Shown here one piece after another: positions 5,902-13,020 of a stretch of DNA of 13,133 nt. How positions within the stretch are numbered: position 1 is the stretch's first letter; the number at the start of each line of letters is the position of its first letter. The position numbers and the translations under genes were made by a program. The notes beneath the pieces are model-generated. The model did not search any database. It saw nothing but the letters and a program-made list of their open reading frames with translations, and had not been told where the DNA came from. The stretch lies in NCBI RefSeq assembly GCF_047607725.1, contig NZ_JBLKSS010000093.1, positions 1 to 13,133 of the forward strand. Reading direction: 5' to 3'. The stretch is from JBLKSS01 sp047607725 (lineage in GTDB: Bacteria; Pseudomonadota; Gammaproteobacteria; Enterobacterales; Enterobacteriaceae).

Positions 5902-7338
5902 TCAGGACGGGGTATCGTCAGGATAGCGTTTGGCTTTGTATTCAGGATGCATCAAGTTTTGCAGCGAGAAGATATCATCCAGTTGCGCCACGGTGAGCAA
6001 GCCGCGCTCAAGCATGACCTCGCGCACGCTTTTACCGGTCTCGGCACAGATTTTACCGACGATATCGCCGTTGTGGTGGCCGATAAACGGGTTCAGATAG
6101 GTCACGATACCGATGGAATTAAAAACATATTGCTCGCAAATAGCCTGGTTGGCGGTAATACCGCCAATGCATTTGTCCTGTAGATTGAAACAGGCATTGG
6201 TAAGAATATACATCGACTCAAACATGGCCTGGCCGATAACCGGCTCCATGACGTTCAACTGCAACTGACCCGCTTCTGCCGCCATGGTGATACAGGTATC
6301 GTTGCCGATCACCTTGAAGCACACCTGATTCACCACCTCCGGCAGCACGGGGTTGACCTTGGCAGGCATGATAGACGAGCCCGCCTGCAGTTCGGGCAGA
6401 TTGATTTCATTCAAGCCGGCCCGCGGCCCAGAGGACAGCAGCCGCAGGTCGTTACATATCTTGGACAATTTCACCGCCAGGCGTTTCAGGGCGCTGTGGA
6501 CCATGACATAGGCGCCGCAGTCGGAGGTGGCTTCAATCAAATCCTCGGCCGGGACGCAGGGCAGGCTACTTATCACCGCCAGTTTCTCCACCGCCAGCGC
6601 CTGATACCCTTCCGGGGTATTCAGTCGGGTACCGATGGCGGTCGCGCCGAGGTTCACTTCCAGCAGCAATTGCGCTGTGCGCAGCAGGTTTTTGTTTTCT
6701 TCCTTCAGCAGCCCGTTAAAGGCGTGGAACTCCTGGCCGAGCGTCATTGGAACCGCGTCCTGCAACTGGGTTCTGCCCATCTTTAGAATGCCGTTGAATT
6801 GCTGCGCTTTCTTCTCAAAGCACGCCCCCAGATAATCTATCGCTTCCACCAAGCGCTGGAGCGCGTGATAGACCGCCAGGCGGAAACCGGTGGGATAGGC
6901 GTCATTGGTGGACTGACATAAGTTGAGGTGATCGTTGGGATTAAGGAATTGGTATTCCCCTTTTTGGTGCCCCATCAGCTCCAGGCCGATATTCGCCAGC
7001 ACTTCATTGGTATTCATGTTGACGGAGGTACCGGCGCCCCCCTGGAATACATCCACCGGAAACTGATCCATGCAGCGGCCCCGGACCAGCACTTCATCAC
7101 AGGCGAGTGCGATGATATCGGCGATATCCCGCGGTAGCGTCTTAAGATCTTTATTGGCCAGTGCGGCGGCTTTTTTGACCATCACCATACCGCGTACCAG
7201 TTCGGGAATATCGCTGATACGCGTATTGCTGATGTAGAAATTTTCACTGGCGCGCAGGGTATGAATGCCATAATAGGCGTCAGCCGGCACTTCGCGGGTG
7301 CCGAGCAGGTCTTCTTCTATACGGATGAGGGTTGACAT
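5902..7338 (-). CDS. aspA: Aspartate ammonia-lyase (aspartase)
   Basis: AspA converts L-aspartate to fumarate and ammonia in the cytoplasm, feeding anaerobic fumarate respiration. The 478-residue length equals E. coli AspA, and identity looks high throughout. Visible motifs: GGAGTSVNMNTNEV (about 100-113), the substrate-binding QSTNDAYPT (142-150), MGRTQLQDAVPMT (187-199) and the superfamily signature GSSIMPAKVNP on the catalytic flexible loop. The ATG follows AAGGAAG. One oddity: the conserved GTGLN loop reads GTRLN (Arg at 238, codon CGA). In E. coli the transporter gene dcuA lies between aspA and cutA; here only about 70 bases separate them, so aspA has lost its partner. A candidate -10 lies near 7443-7448. 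Confidence 0.97.
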   Translation of the reverse strand: MSTLIRIEEDLLGTREVPADAYYGIHTLRASENFYISNTRISDIPELVRGMVMVKKAAALANKDLKTLPRDIADIIALACDEVLVRGRCMDQFPVDVFQGGAGTSVNMNTNEVLANIGLELMGHQKGEYQFLNPNDHLNLCQSTNDAYPTGFRLAVYHALQRLVEAIDYLGACFEKKAQQFNGILKMGRTQLQDAVPMTLGQEFHAFNGLLKEENKNLLRTAQLLLEVNLGATAIGTRLNTPEGYQALAVEKLAVISSLPCVPAEDLIEATSDCGAYVMVHSALKRLAVKLSKICNDLRLLSSGPRAGLNEINLPELQAGSSIMPAKVNPVLPEVVNQVCFKVIGNDTCITMAAEAGQLQLNVMEPVIGQAMFESMYILTNACFNLQDKCIGGITANQAICEQYVFNSIGIVTYLNPFIGHHNGDIVGKICAETGKSVREVMLERGLLTVAQLDDIFSLQNLMHPEYKAKRYPDDTPS

Positions 7339-7442
7339 GCGTCTTCCTTGTAATTGTCGGTCTTTATCATTAATGTTAAAAGAAAATTGGTTAATATCTA
7401 CTCTATGCAGTGTCTTAAACTGACGTTGGTTTTATTTTTGCC

Positions 7443-7448
7443 ATTATA
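7443..7448 (-). promoter_or_regulatory. Candidate aspA -10 box
   Basis: A perfect TATAAT lies on the minus strand 105 bases before the aspA ATG. No convincing -35 is seen at 16-18 bp, which would fit an activator-dependent promoter (aspA is CRP-activated in E. coli), but I cannot delimit a CRP site. Confidence 0.35.
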
Positions 7449-7559
7449 TTCTGTCATTAAGACAAGACCATTAAGCCGATCACGCTTAGTTAATCGTTTT
7501 TATTTAACCAGTTAGCGCGAGAGGCAAAAGGCGCTTACGGGCCACGACCCTGCGTATCG

Positions 7560-7588
7560 CTTGAAAATCGTCTTGAGGGATACCATTA
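7560..7588 (+). promoter_or_regulatory. Possible sigma-32 promoter of fxsA
   Basis: CTTGAAA (7560-7566) matches the sigma-32 -35 exactly. TACCATTA (7581-7588) is a partial match to CCCCATNT at about 15 bp spacing. fxsA is, as I recall, listed in the E. coli sigma-32 regulon, which agrees. The leader to the GTG would be about 95 bases. Confidence 0.4.
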
Positions 7589-7691
7589 CATTAAGACAAG
7601 CCGGCAACAAGGCGCATTTTTTTGCGGTGGCGAATTTTATCGCTTTGGGCGGATACTCTCGCGACGGCAATCGATAACACAGGAGAATTCG

Positions 7692-8147
7692 GTGCGTTGG
7701 ATCCCGTTACTAATCATTTTTATCATCACCTACATTGAGATTTCCCTTTTCATCCAGGTCGCCCATGTGCTTGGCGTGCTGGCAACGTTGCTGCTGGTGA
7801 TCGCGACATCATTTATCGGTGTATCGCTGGTGCGGGCCCAGGGGCTGCGTATTCTGGGGCAAATGCAGATCAAGCTGGCCCGCGGTGAGAGTCCCGCCGG
7901 CGAGATGATCAAAAGCGTCTCGCTGTTGCTCGCGGGATTTCTGCTGCTGCTGCCCGGCTTTTTCACTGATTTCCTCGGCCTGCTGCTGTTATTGCCGCCG
8001 ATACAGCATCTGTTGACGCTGCGCCTACTGCCTTATCTGCGTTTTCAGCGCGGTCCCGGCGCCGGCGGTGAGACTTTTGAAGGCGAGTACCGTCGTCATG
8101 ATCTTCCTCACGACAGACTAAACGACCGGCGCGACGATGAGAAATAG
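7692..8147 (+). CDS. fxsA: FxsA, inner-membrane protein (phage T7 exclusion suppressor)
   Basis: FxsA is an integral inner-membrane protein; extra copies relieve F-plasmid exclusion of phage T7 in E. coli. The 151-residue product shows MRWIPLLIIFIITYIEISLF as the first membrane segment, a second around LATLLLVIATSFIGVSLV, the conserved cytoplasmic patch RAQGL, and a Leu-rich region with LLLPGFFTDFLGLLLLLPP. The tail is hydrophilic and rich in Arg and Asp. It starts with GTG at 7692, with AGGAG six bases upstream. yjeH, which follows fxsA in E. coli, is absent and groES comes next. It appears intact. Confidence 0.93.
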   Translation: MRWIPLLIIFIITYIEISLFIQVAHVLGVLATLLLVIATSFIGVSLVRAQGLRILGQMQIKLARGESPAGEMIKSVSLLLAGFLLLLPGFFTDFLGLLLLLPPIQHLLTLRLLPYLRFQRGPGAGGETFEGEYRRHDLPHDRLNDRRDDEK

Positions 8148-8255
8148 GTAAAAAAAGAGGACGGGGTGATAAAATGTAACTTTTTGATTAAAATAATGTT
8201 AAATTTATTATGGCTAAAATTTCATCACTTAAGTGAAAAAAATTTTTTTTATCCC

Positions 8256-8283
8256 CTTGAAGCTTCTCTGAACGCCCCCATCT
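8256..8283 (+). promoter_or_regulatory. Sigma-32 heat-shock promoter of groESL
   Basis: CTTGAA (8256-8261), a 14-bp spacer and CCCCATCT (8276-8283) match the sigma-32 consensus and the layout of the E. coli groE promoter. It lies about 80 bases before groES. Confidence 0.88.
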
Positions 8284-8297
8284 TATTCTCCACGAGG

Positions 8298-8319
8298 CCG
8301 GGCATGACATCATGCCCGG
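8298..8319 (+). other. Perfect stem-loop in the groESL 5' leader
   Basis: CCGGGCATG (8298-8306), loop ACAT, and CATGCCCGG (8311-8319) form a perfect 9-bp stem just after the expected transcript start. No T run follows, so it is not a terminator. E. coli has a GC-rich hairpin at a similar place; a role in mRNA stability is a guess. Confidence 0.6.
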
Positions 8320-8366
8320 TATTCATCCCAAAAAACTGATACGGACTTTCTCAAGGGGAGCTATCA

Positions 8367-8660
8367 ATGAAAATTCGTCCATTACATGATCGCGTTATCG
8401 TCAAGCGTAAAGAAGTTGAAGCCAAGTCTGCGGGCGGCATCGTGCTGACCGGTTCCGCGGCGGGCAAGTCCACTCGCGGTGAAGTACTGGCTGTGGGCCA
8501 CGGCCGGATTCTGGAAAACGGCGAAGTGAAAGCGCTGGACGTGAAAGTTGGCGACATCGTGATTTTCAATGACGGATATGGCGTGAAGGTTGAGAAAATC
8601 GACAACGATGAAGTGCTGATTATGTCCGAAAGCGACATTCTGGCTATCGTTGAGCAGTAA
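8367..8660 (+). CDS. groES: GroES, 10-kDa co-chaperonin
   Basis: GroES forms the heptameric lid of the GroEL folding chamber in the cytoplasm. The 97-residue length is exact for enterobacteria. The start MKIRPLHDRVIVKRKE is canonical; the mobile-loop region G-G-I-V-L-T-G at about residues 23-29 binds GroEL, and the roof motif and C-terminal SDILAIVEQ are intact. The ATG at 8367 follows AAGGGGAG. It is first in the operon, 45 bases before groEL, under the sigma-32 promoter at 8256. The chaperonin is commonly overproduced in insect endosymbionts to buffer protein decay. Confidence 0.98.
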   Translation: MKIRPLHDRVIVKRKEVEAKSAGGIVLTGSAAGKSTRGEVLAVGHGRILENGEVKALDVKVGDIVIFNDGYGVKVEKIDNDEVLIMSESDILAIVEQ

Positions 8661-8705
8661 TCCGCGCGTAATCATCTGAACTGAACGAATTTAAGGGAAA
8701 TCGAA

Positions 8706-10352
8706 ATGGCAGCTAAAGACGTAAAATTCGGTAACGACGCTCGCGTAAAAATGCTTCGCGGCGTAAATGTTCTGGCCGACGCGGTAAAAGTGACCCTGGG
8801 TCCTAAAGGCCGTAACGTGGTGCTGGACAAATCCTTCGGCGCGCCGGTCATCACCAAAGACGGCGTTTCAGTTGCACGTGAAATTGAACTGGAAGATAAG
8901 TTCGAGAACATGGGCGCCCAGATGGTGAAAGAAGTTGCCTCCAAAGCCAATGACGCTGCAGGCGACGGCACCACCACCGCGACCGTGCTGGCTCACTCTA
9001 TCGTTAACGAAGGCCTGAAAGCCGTGGCCGCCGGCATGAACCCAATGGACCTCAAGCGCGGTATCGACAAAGCCGTTATCGCCGCTGTAGAAGAACTGAA
9101 AAAACTGTCCGTACCTTGCTCCGATTCCAAAGCGATCGCGCAGGTGGGTACCATCTCCGCCAACTCAGATGAAACCGTCGGCACCCTAATTGCTGAAGCC
9201 ATGGCGAAAGTGGGCAAAGAAGGCGTCATCACCGTGGAAGAGGGTTCCGGTCTGCAGGATGAGCTGGACGTGGTTGAAGGGATGCAGTTCGATCGTGGTT
9301 ATCTCTCCCCGTATTTTGTCAACAAGCCGGAAACAGGCGCCGTTGAACTGGAAAGCCCGTTCATTCTGCTTGCCGACAAGAAAATCTCCAATATCCGCGA
9401 AATGCTGCCGGTGCTGGAAGCCGTTGCCAAAGCAGGCAAACCGCTGCTGATTATCGCTGAAGATGTTGAAGGCGAAGCGCTGGCTACGCTTGTGGTAAAC
9501 ACCATGCGCGGTATCGTTAAAGTCGCCGCAGTGAAGGCGCCGGGCTTCGGCGATCGCCGTAAGGCTATGCTGCAGGATATAGCTATCCTGACCGCGGGTA
9601 CCGTTATTTCCGAAGAAATCGGCCTTGAGCTGGAAAAAGCTACCCTGGAAGATATGGGGCAGGCCAAGCGTGTCGTTATCACCAAAGACACCACCACTAT
9701 CATCGACGGCGTGGGCGACAAGGCCCTTATCGATAGCCGCGTTACGCAAATCAACCAGCAGCGTGACGAAGCCACCTCCGATTACGATCGTGAAAAACTG
9801 CAAGAGCGCGTGGCCAAACTGGCTGGCGGCGTGGCGGTTATTAAAGTAGGTGCCGCGACCGAAGTCGAAATGAAAGAGAAGAAAGCCCGCGTTGAAGACG
9901 CCCTGCACGCTACCCGCGCCGCAGTGGAAGAAGGCGTGGTCGCCGGCGGCGGCGTGGCGCTGATTCGCGTAGCCAACAGCATTGCTGAACTGCGTGGCGA
10001 CAATGAAGATCAGAACGTCGGCATCAAAGTTGCGCGCCGCGCGATGGAAGCGCCGCTGTGTCAGATCGTCGCCAACGCCGGTGAAGAGCCGTCCGTCATC
10101 GCGAATAAAGTGAAAGCGGGTGAAGGTAATACCGGTTACAACGCGGCAACTGAAGAGTATGGCAACATGATCGACATGGGTATCCTGGATCCGACAAAGG
10201 TAACCCGTTCCGCGCTGCAGTATGCGGCTTCCATCGCCGGTCTGATGATCACCACCGAATGTATGGTGACCGACCTGCCGAAGGAAGACAAACCTGACCT
10301 GGGCGGCATGGGCGGCATGGGCGGCATGNNNNNNATGNNNNNNNTNANNNAN
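8706..10352 (+). CDS. groEL: GroEL, 60-kDa chaperonin (3' end masked by Ns)
   Basis: GroEL is the ATP-dependent double-ring chaperonin working with GroES. The frame is intact from MAAKDVKFGNDARVKML to the Gly-Gly-Met tail. Visible ATPase elements are LGPKGRNVV (31-39), the catalytic Asp52 in TKDG and the GDGTTTATVL loop with Asp87. Bases 10329-10352 are mostly N, but the few visible letters (atg at 10335, t at 10345, a at 10347, a at 10351) fit GGC GGC ATG GGC GGC ATG ATG TAA. That gives 548 residues with the stop at 10350-10352, the E. coli length. Reading past the Ns to 10442 would run through the terminator and is an artefact. The start has AAGGGA upstream. Confidence 0.97.
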
Positions 10353-10377
10353 TCCCCCCGTATCGCTAATGGCGTTG

Positions 10378-10410
10378 AAACCCCCGGCTTGCCGGGGGTT
10401 TTTGTTTTTT
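10378..10410 (+). terminator. Rho-independent terminator of groESL
   Basis: AAACCCCCGGC (10378-10388), a TT loop and GCCGGGGGTTT (10391-10401) make an 11-bp stem, continuing into a T-rich tract interrupted by one G. Confidence 0.93.
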
Positions 10411-10420
10411 TGGTAAAAAA

Positions 10421-10450
10421 TTATCAACGAAGCGGGTTTTAGGGTATAAA
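10421..10450 (+). promoter_or_regulatory. Candidate yjeI promoter
   Basis: TTATCA (10421-10426) and TATAAA (10445-10450) are spaced by 18 bp, just after the groESL terminator. The -35 is a weak match. The leader would be about 100 bases and contains the hairpin at 10499-10524. Confidence 0.35.
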
Positions 10451-10498
10451 TTCATCAGGGCGTCCACAGGACGGGCCGCCGGATAAAACGGGCCGGCC

Positions 10499-10524
10499 GC
10501 GCGCCAGCGGGGAGCGTGGCGCGC
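10499..10524 (+). other. GC-rich stem-loop upstream of yjeI
   Basis: GCGCGCCA (10499-10506) pairs perfectly with TGGCGCGC (10517-10524) around a ten-base loop. No T run follows. It lies 31 bases before the first yjeI ATG. Confidence 0.45.
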
Positions 10525-10555
10525 ACAGCAAATTTGCCATACCCTTCAGGAATTC

Positions 10556-10924
10556 ATGAGGAAAAAGATGCGGACCAAATTCTTAATGATGCTTTGTGCC
10601 GGCAGTCTGTTGGTGGCGGGATGCAGCAGCACGCATGATTTAACAGCGGCCGGCCAGTCGGTGCGTTTCACCGATACCCAGCCCGGCAGCGAGTGCCGCC
10701 TTTTGGGCGAGCTTACCGGTACCCAGAGTAACTGGTTTTCCGGCCAGGACGGCGAAAACAGCGCCATGCGTGGGGCCGCGAATGATTTGAGGAACCGCGC
10801 GGCCACAATGGGCGGCAACGTTATCTACGGCGCCAGCAGCCCGGTCAGTAAAAAAGAAACCTACCTGGCGAGCTTTGTGCCGCTGGACAGCAAAATTCAG
10901 GGCCAGGTCTATAACTGCCCGTAA
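10556..10924 (+). CDS. yjeI: YjeI, DUF4156 lipoprotein
   Basis: The product is a small lipoprotein of unknown function. The signal peptide ends in the lipobox L-V-A-G-C (Cys about residue 22), so the mature protein is lipidated and probably held in a membrane facing the periplasm. The DUF4156 body matches E. coli YjeI: AAGQSVRF, PGSECRLLGE, QSNWFSGQ, MRGAANDLRN, MGGNVIYGASSP, ASFVPLDSKI and QVYNCP. The length is 122 residues from the ATG at 10556 (AGGA upstream), or 118 from a second ATG at 10568 behind GAGGAAA; the latter has the better ribosome site and matches the E. coli length better. It lies between groEL and epmB as in E. coli, under its own promoter. Confidence 0.92.
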   Translation: MRKKMRTKFLMMLCAGSLLVAGCSSTHDLTAAGQSVRFTDTQPGSECRLLGELTGTQSNWFSGQDGENSAMRGAANDLRNRAATMGGNVIYGASSPVSKKETYLASFVPLDSKIQGQVYNCP

Positions 10925-11213
10925 TGCCGTAATTACCTAATGCTGTAATGCCCGGACCTGCTTATATGCCCTGCGGTCACGGTAGAGCCCGTTTGCCGGC
11001 TGCTGTACTCCGCCGGCAGGCATCGGGCCATGGCGCGCCCTCTCCGGCAAGCTTAGGGTAAAGGCGCGCTGCTCGACCTAGGCCGGGTCAGGCCCGTTAC
11101 TCGGTAATCCCCCGCGCCCCGGCGCGTTAACCGGTGGGCAGCCACTATACTATCGCCAGCCTGCCGGCACTCCTTCGCACTCTGGCGCGTTAGCCGCTGG
11201 ACAGCCAATGCCG
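10925..11213. other. Non-coding stretch between yjeI and epmB with short repeats
   Basis: No gene is supported here. It contains a TGCCGGC / GCCGGCA inverted repeat (10994-11000 with 11012-11018, 11-base loop) and an imperfect direct repeat: 11121-11144 and 11184-11207 share 21 of 24 bases (GGCGCGTTA-x-CCG-x-TGG-x-CAGCCA). yjeI and epmB converge on this stretch, so it may hold their terminators, but no T-tailed hairpin was seen. Confidence 0.5.
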
Positions 11214-12242
11214 TCAGCGTTGCCGTAGTCCCAGATCCAGCGGTGTCTTGCTGCTCTCGCCGCCAATTTCCCGCGCCAGCCTCGGCACCAGATAGCCTGA
11301 CACTTTCTCCAGCAGTTGCCGCATAATCTCCCGTGCTTGGGTATCCTGCACCATAAAATGCGCAGCCCCCTGTACCCTATCTAGCACATGCAGGTAATAG
11401 GGTAAAATGCCGGCGGCGAAAAGGGTTTCACTGAGCGCGGCCAGCGTATCAGCGTTATCATTTACGCCGCGCAGCAGTACGCTTTGGTTGAGTAATGTCA
11501 CCCGCGCATTGCGCAGCCGTGTCATACTGTCGCAGACGGCGGCATCGATTTCACGGGCGTGGTTGATGTGGGTCACTAGCACCACCTTCAGCCGGCAGCC
11601 GGCCAGCCGCTGGCAAAGACACGCGGTAATACGTGCCGGGATGACGACCGGCAGCCTGCTGTGAATGCGCAGGGTGGTCAGATGGGGGATCTCTTCCAAC
11701 AGACAAATAAGCTCATCCAGCTCATGATCTTTAGCCATTAACGGGTCGCCGCCGGAAAGAATGATCTCATTCAGTTCAGGGTGCTGCCGGATATAGGCCA
11801 CGGCGCGCAGCCAATTCGTTTTGTTGCCCTGATTATCCTGATAGGGATAATGGCGCCGAAAACAGTAGCGGCAATTGACCGCGCAGCCGCCTTTCACCAG
11901 CATCAGCGCGCGGTTTTGGTATTTATGCAGCAGGCCGGGCACCACGCTGTGCTGCTCGTCCAGCGGATCGGTGCTGAATCCCGGCGCTCGATCGAATTCC
12001 TCACGTGCCGTAATCACCTGGCGCAAGAGCGGATCGTCCGGATCGCCCGGTAGCATGCGCGCCGCAAAAGCGCAGGGAACGCGAAACGGGAACAGGCGCC
12101 GCGCCTCGACTCCCTCGCGCAGGTCGGGGTGTTGCCCGAGCCCAAGAAGCTCCAGGAGTTGCACAGGGTCGGTGATGACATCGGCAAGTTGATGTAACCA
12201 TTCTTCTCTAGCGGGCGTATTTCGGATTATAATATGTGCCAT
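11214..12242 (-). CDS. epmB: EpmB, EF-P beta-lysylation radical SAM enzyme (YjeK)
   Basis: EpmB is a lysine 2,3-aminomutase-type enzyme that makes (R)-beta-lysine, which EpmA attaches to Lys34 of EF-P. The 342-residue length equals E. coli EpmB. The radical-SAM cluster is C120-x3-C124-x2-C127, within GGCAVNCRYCFRRHYPY, followed by NQGNK and the SAM-contacting SGGDPLMAKDHELD. Near the C-terminus, REIGGESSKTPLDL carries the lysine expected to hold pyridoxal phosphate. The start MAHIIIRNTPAREEW matches the family; no good ribosome site precedes it. It is divergent from efp with only 40 bases between, so enzyme and substrate genes share a control region. EpmA would be encoded elsewhere. Confidence 0.97.
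   Translation of the reverse strand: MAHIIIRNTPAREEWLHQLADVITDPVQLLELLGLGQHPDLREGVEARRLFPFRVPCAFAARMLPGDPDDPLLRQVITAREEFDRAPGFSTDPLDEQHSVVPGLLHKYQNRALMLVKGGCAVNCRYCFRRHYPYQDNQGNKTNWLRAVAYIRQHPELNEIILSGGDPLMAKDHELDELICLLEEIPHLTTLRIHSRLPVVIPARITACLCQRLAGCRLKVVLVTHINHAREIDAAVCDSMTRLRNARVTLLNQSVLLRGVNDNADTLAALSETLFAAGILPYYLHVLDRVQGAAHFMVQDTQAREIMRQLLEKVSGYLVPRLAREIGGESSKTPLDLGLRQR
12228..12233 (+). promoter_or_regulatory. Candidate efp -10 box
   Basis: A perfect TATAAT lies 49 bases before the efp ATG, inside the first codons of epmB on the other strand. The -35 region is poor, so this is position and -10 match only. Confidence 0.4.
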
Positions 12243-12282
12243 TTTTTGGCTTAATTACCAAGTTTATATTAAGAGGACCACC

Positions 12283-12849
12283 ATGGCGTCTTATAGTACC
12301 AATGAATTCCGTTCCGGTCTTAAAATCATGCTTGATGGCGAGCCGTGCGCGATCATTGATAATGAATTCGTGAAGCCCGGCAAAGGCCAGGCGTTCAACC
12401 GGGTCCGTCTGCGCAAGCTGGTTTCCGGCAAAGTGCTGGAAAAAACCTTCAAATCCGGTGACTCGGTGGAAGCCGCCGATGTGATGGATATCAACCTGAC
12501 TTACCTGTACAGCGACGGTGAGTTTTGGCATTTCATGAATAATGAAAACTTTGAACAGCTGGCCGCCGATGCCAAAGCCGTTGGCGATAACGCCAAATGG
12601 CTGGTCGAACAGGCCGAATGCGTGCTGACATTGTGGAACGGCCAGCCGATCGCCGTGACGCCGCCTAACTTCGTGGAGCTGGAAATCACCGAAACCGACC
12701 CGGGCCTCAAAGGCGATACCGCCGGCACCGGCGGCAAACCCGCCACGCTGACCACCGGTGCGGTGGTGAAAGTACCGTTGTTCGTTCAGATTGGTGAAGT
12801 GATCAAAGTGGATACGCGCTCCGGCGAGTATGTCTCTCGGGTTAAATAA
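12283..12849 (+). CDS. efp: Elongation factor P
   Basis: EF-P binds the ribosome between the P and E sites and relieves stalling at consecutive prolines. The 188-residue length is exact. The N-terminal KOW-like domain begins MASYSTNEFRSGLKIM, and the modified lysine is Lys34 in FVKPGKGQAF. The two OB domains follow, with the signature VELEITETDPGLKGDTAG and the C-terminal VDTRSGEYVSRVK. The start follows AAGAGGA. It is paired divergently with epmB, whose product modifies Lys34. It is fully intact, as expected of an essential or near-essential translation factor in a decaying genome. Confidence 0.98.
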   Translation: MASYSTNEFRSGLKIMLDGEPCAIIDNEFVKPGKGQAFNRVRLRKLVSGKVLEKTFKSGDSVEAADVMDINLTYLYSDGEFWHFMNNENFEQLAADAKAVGDNAKWLVEQAECVLTLWNGQPIAVTPPNFVELEITETDPGLKGDTAGTGGKPATLTTGAVVKVPLFVQIGEVIKVDTRSGEYVSRVK

Positions 12850-12863
12850 CGCGTTACGGGAAA

Positions 12864-12882
12864 CGCCGTCTTAGAGGCGGCG
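12864..12882 (+). terminator. Weak hairpin after efp
   Basis: CGCCGTC (12864-12870) pairs with GGCGGCG (12876-12882), including one G-T pair, around a five-base loop; a short TTTT comes nine bases later. It may be a degenerate efp terminator. Confidence 0.35.
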
Positions 12883-12930
12883 GTAGCTGACTTTTGGCAT
12901 TCGTGGATTTTTGGAACCTGGTTGACAAAA

Positions 12931-13020
12931 ATGACCAAGTTATTGCTGCTCGCCGTTCTGGCGTTAACGACTTTAAGCGGGTGTAATACCACCGTAAGCG
13001 CCCCGTGGAGGACGTCTTGA
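12931..13020 (+). pseudogene. Entericidin-type lipoprotein gene cut by an insertion sequence
   Basis: Entericidins are very small lipoproteins encoded downstream of efp in enterobacteria (ecnA antidote, ecnB toxin). The ATG at 12931 starts MTKLLLLAVLALTTLSGCNT, a signal peptide with lipobox L-S-G-C (Cys18). After the family's CNTT, the next residues should be an Arg-Gly-x-Gly-Glu-Asp stretch. Instead the sequence enters the 49-bp repeat at 12994 and reads VSAPWRTS to a TGA at 13018-13020. The gene is therefore interrupted after codon 21. No strong ribosome site is seen. Whether it was ecnA or ecnB cannot be decided from the remnant. Confidence 0.8.

Larger units (their letters stand above)
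7411..7600. repeat. Repeated TTAAGACA motif in the aspA-fxsA divergent region
   Basis: CATTAAGACAAG occurs twice, at 7455-7466 and 7589-7600, and the reverse complement TGTCTTAA occurs at 7411-7418. The first two occurrences around the candidate aspA -10 form an inverted pair. These could be sites for a regulator acting on aspA or fxsA. The rest of 7339-7691 shows no gene. Confidence 0.4.

Noticed and set aside
9186..10427. 413-codon open frame antisense to groEL
   Set aside because: It is a codon-bias shadow of groEL, crosses the masked Ns and resembles no protein family I know.
10353..10442. C-terminal extension of GroEL beyond the Gly-Gly-Met tail
   Set aside because: It exists only because the stop codon is hidden by Ns, and it reads through the groESL terminator.
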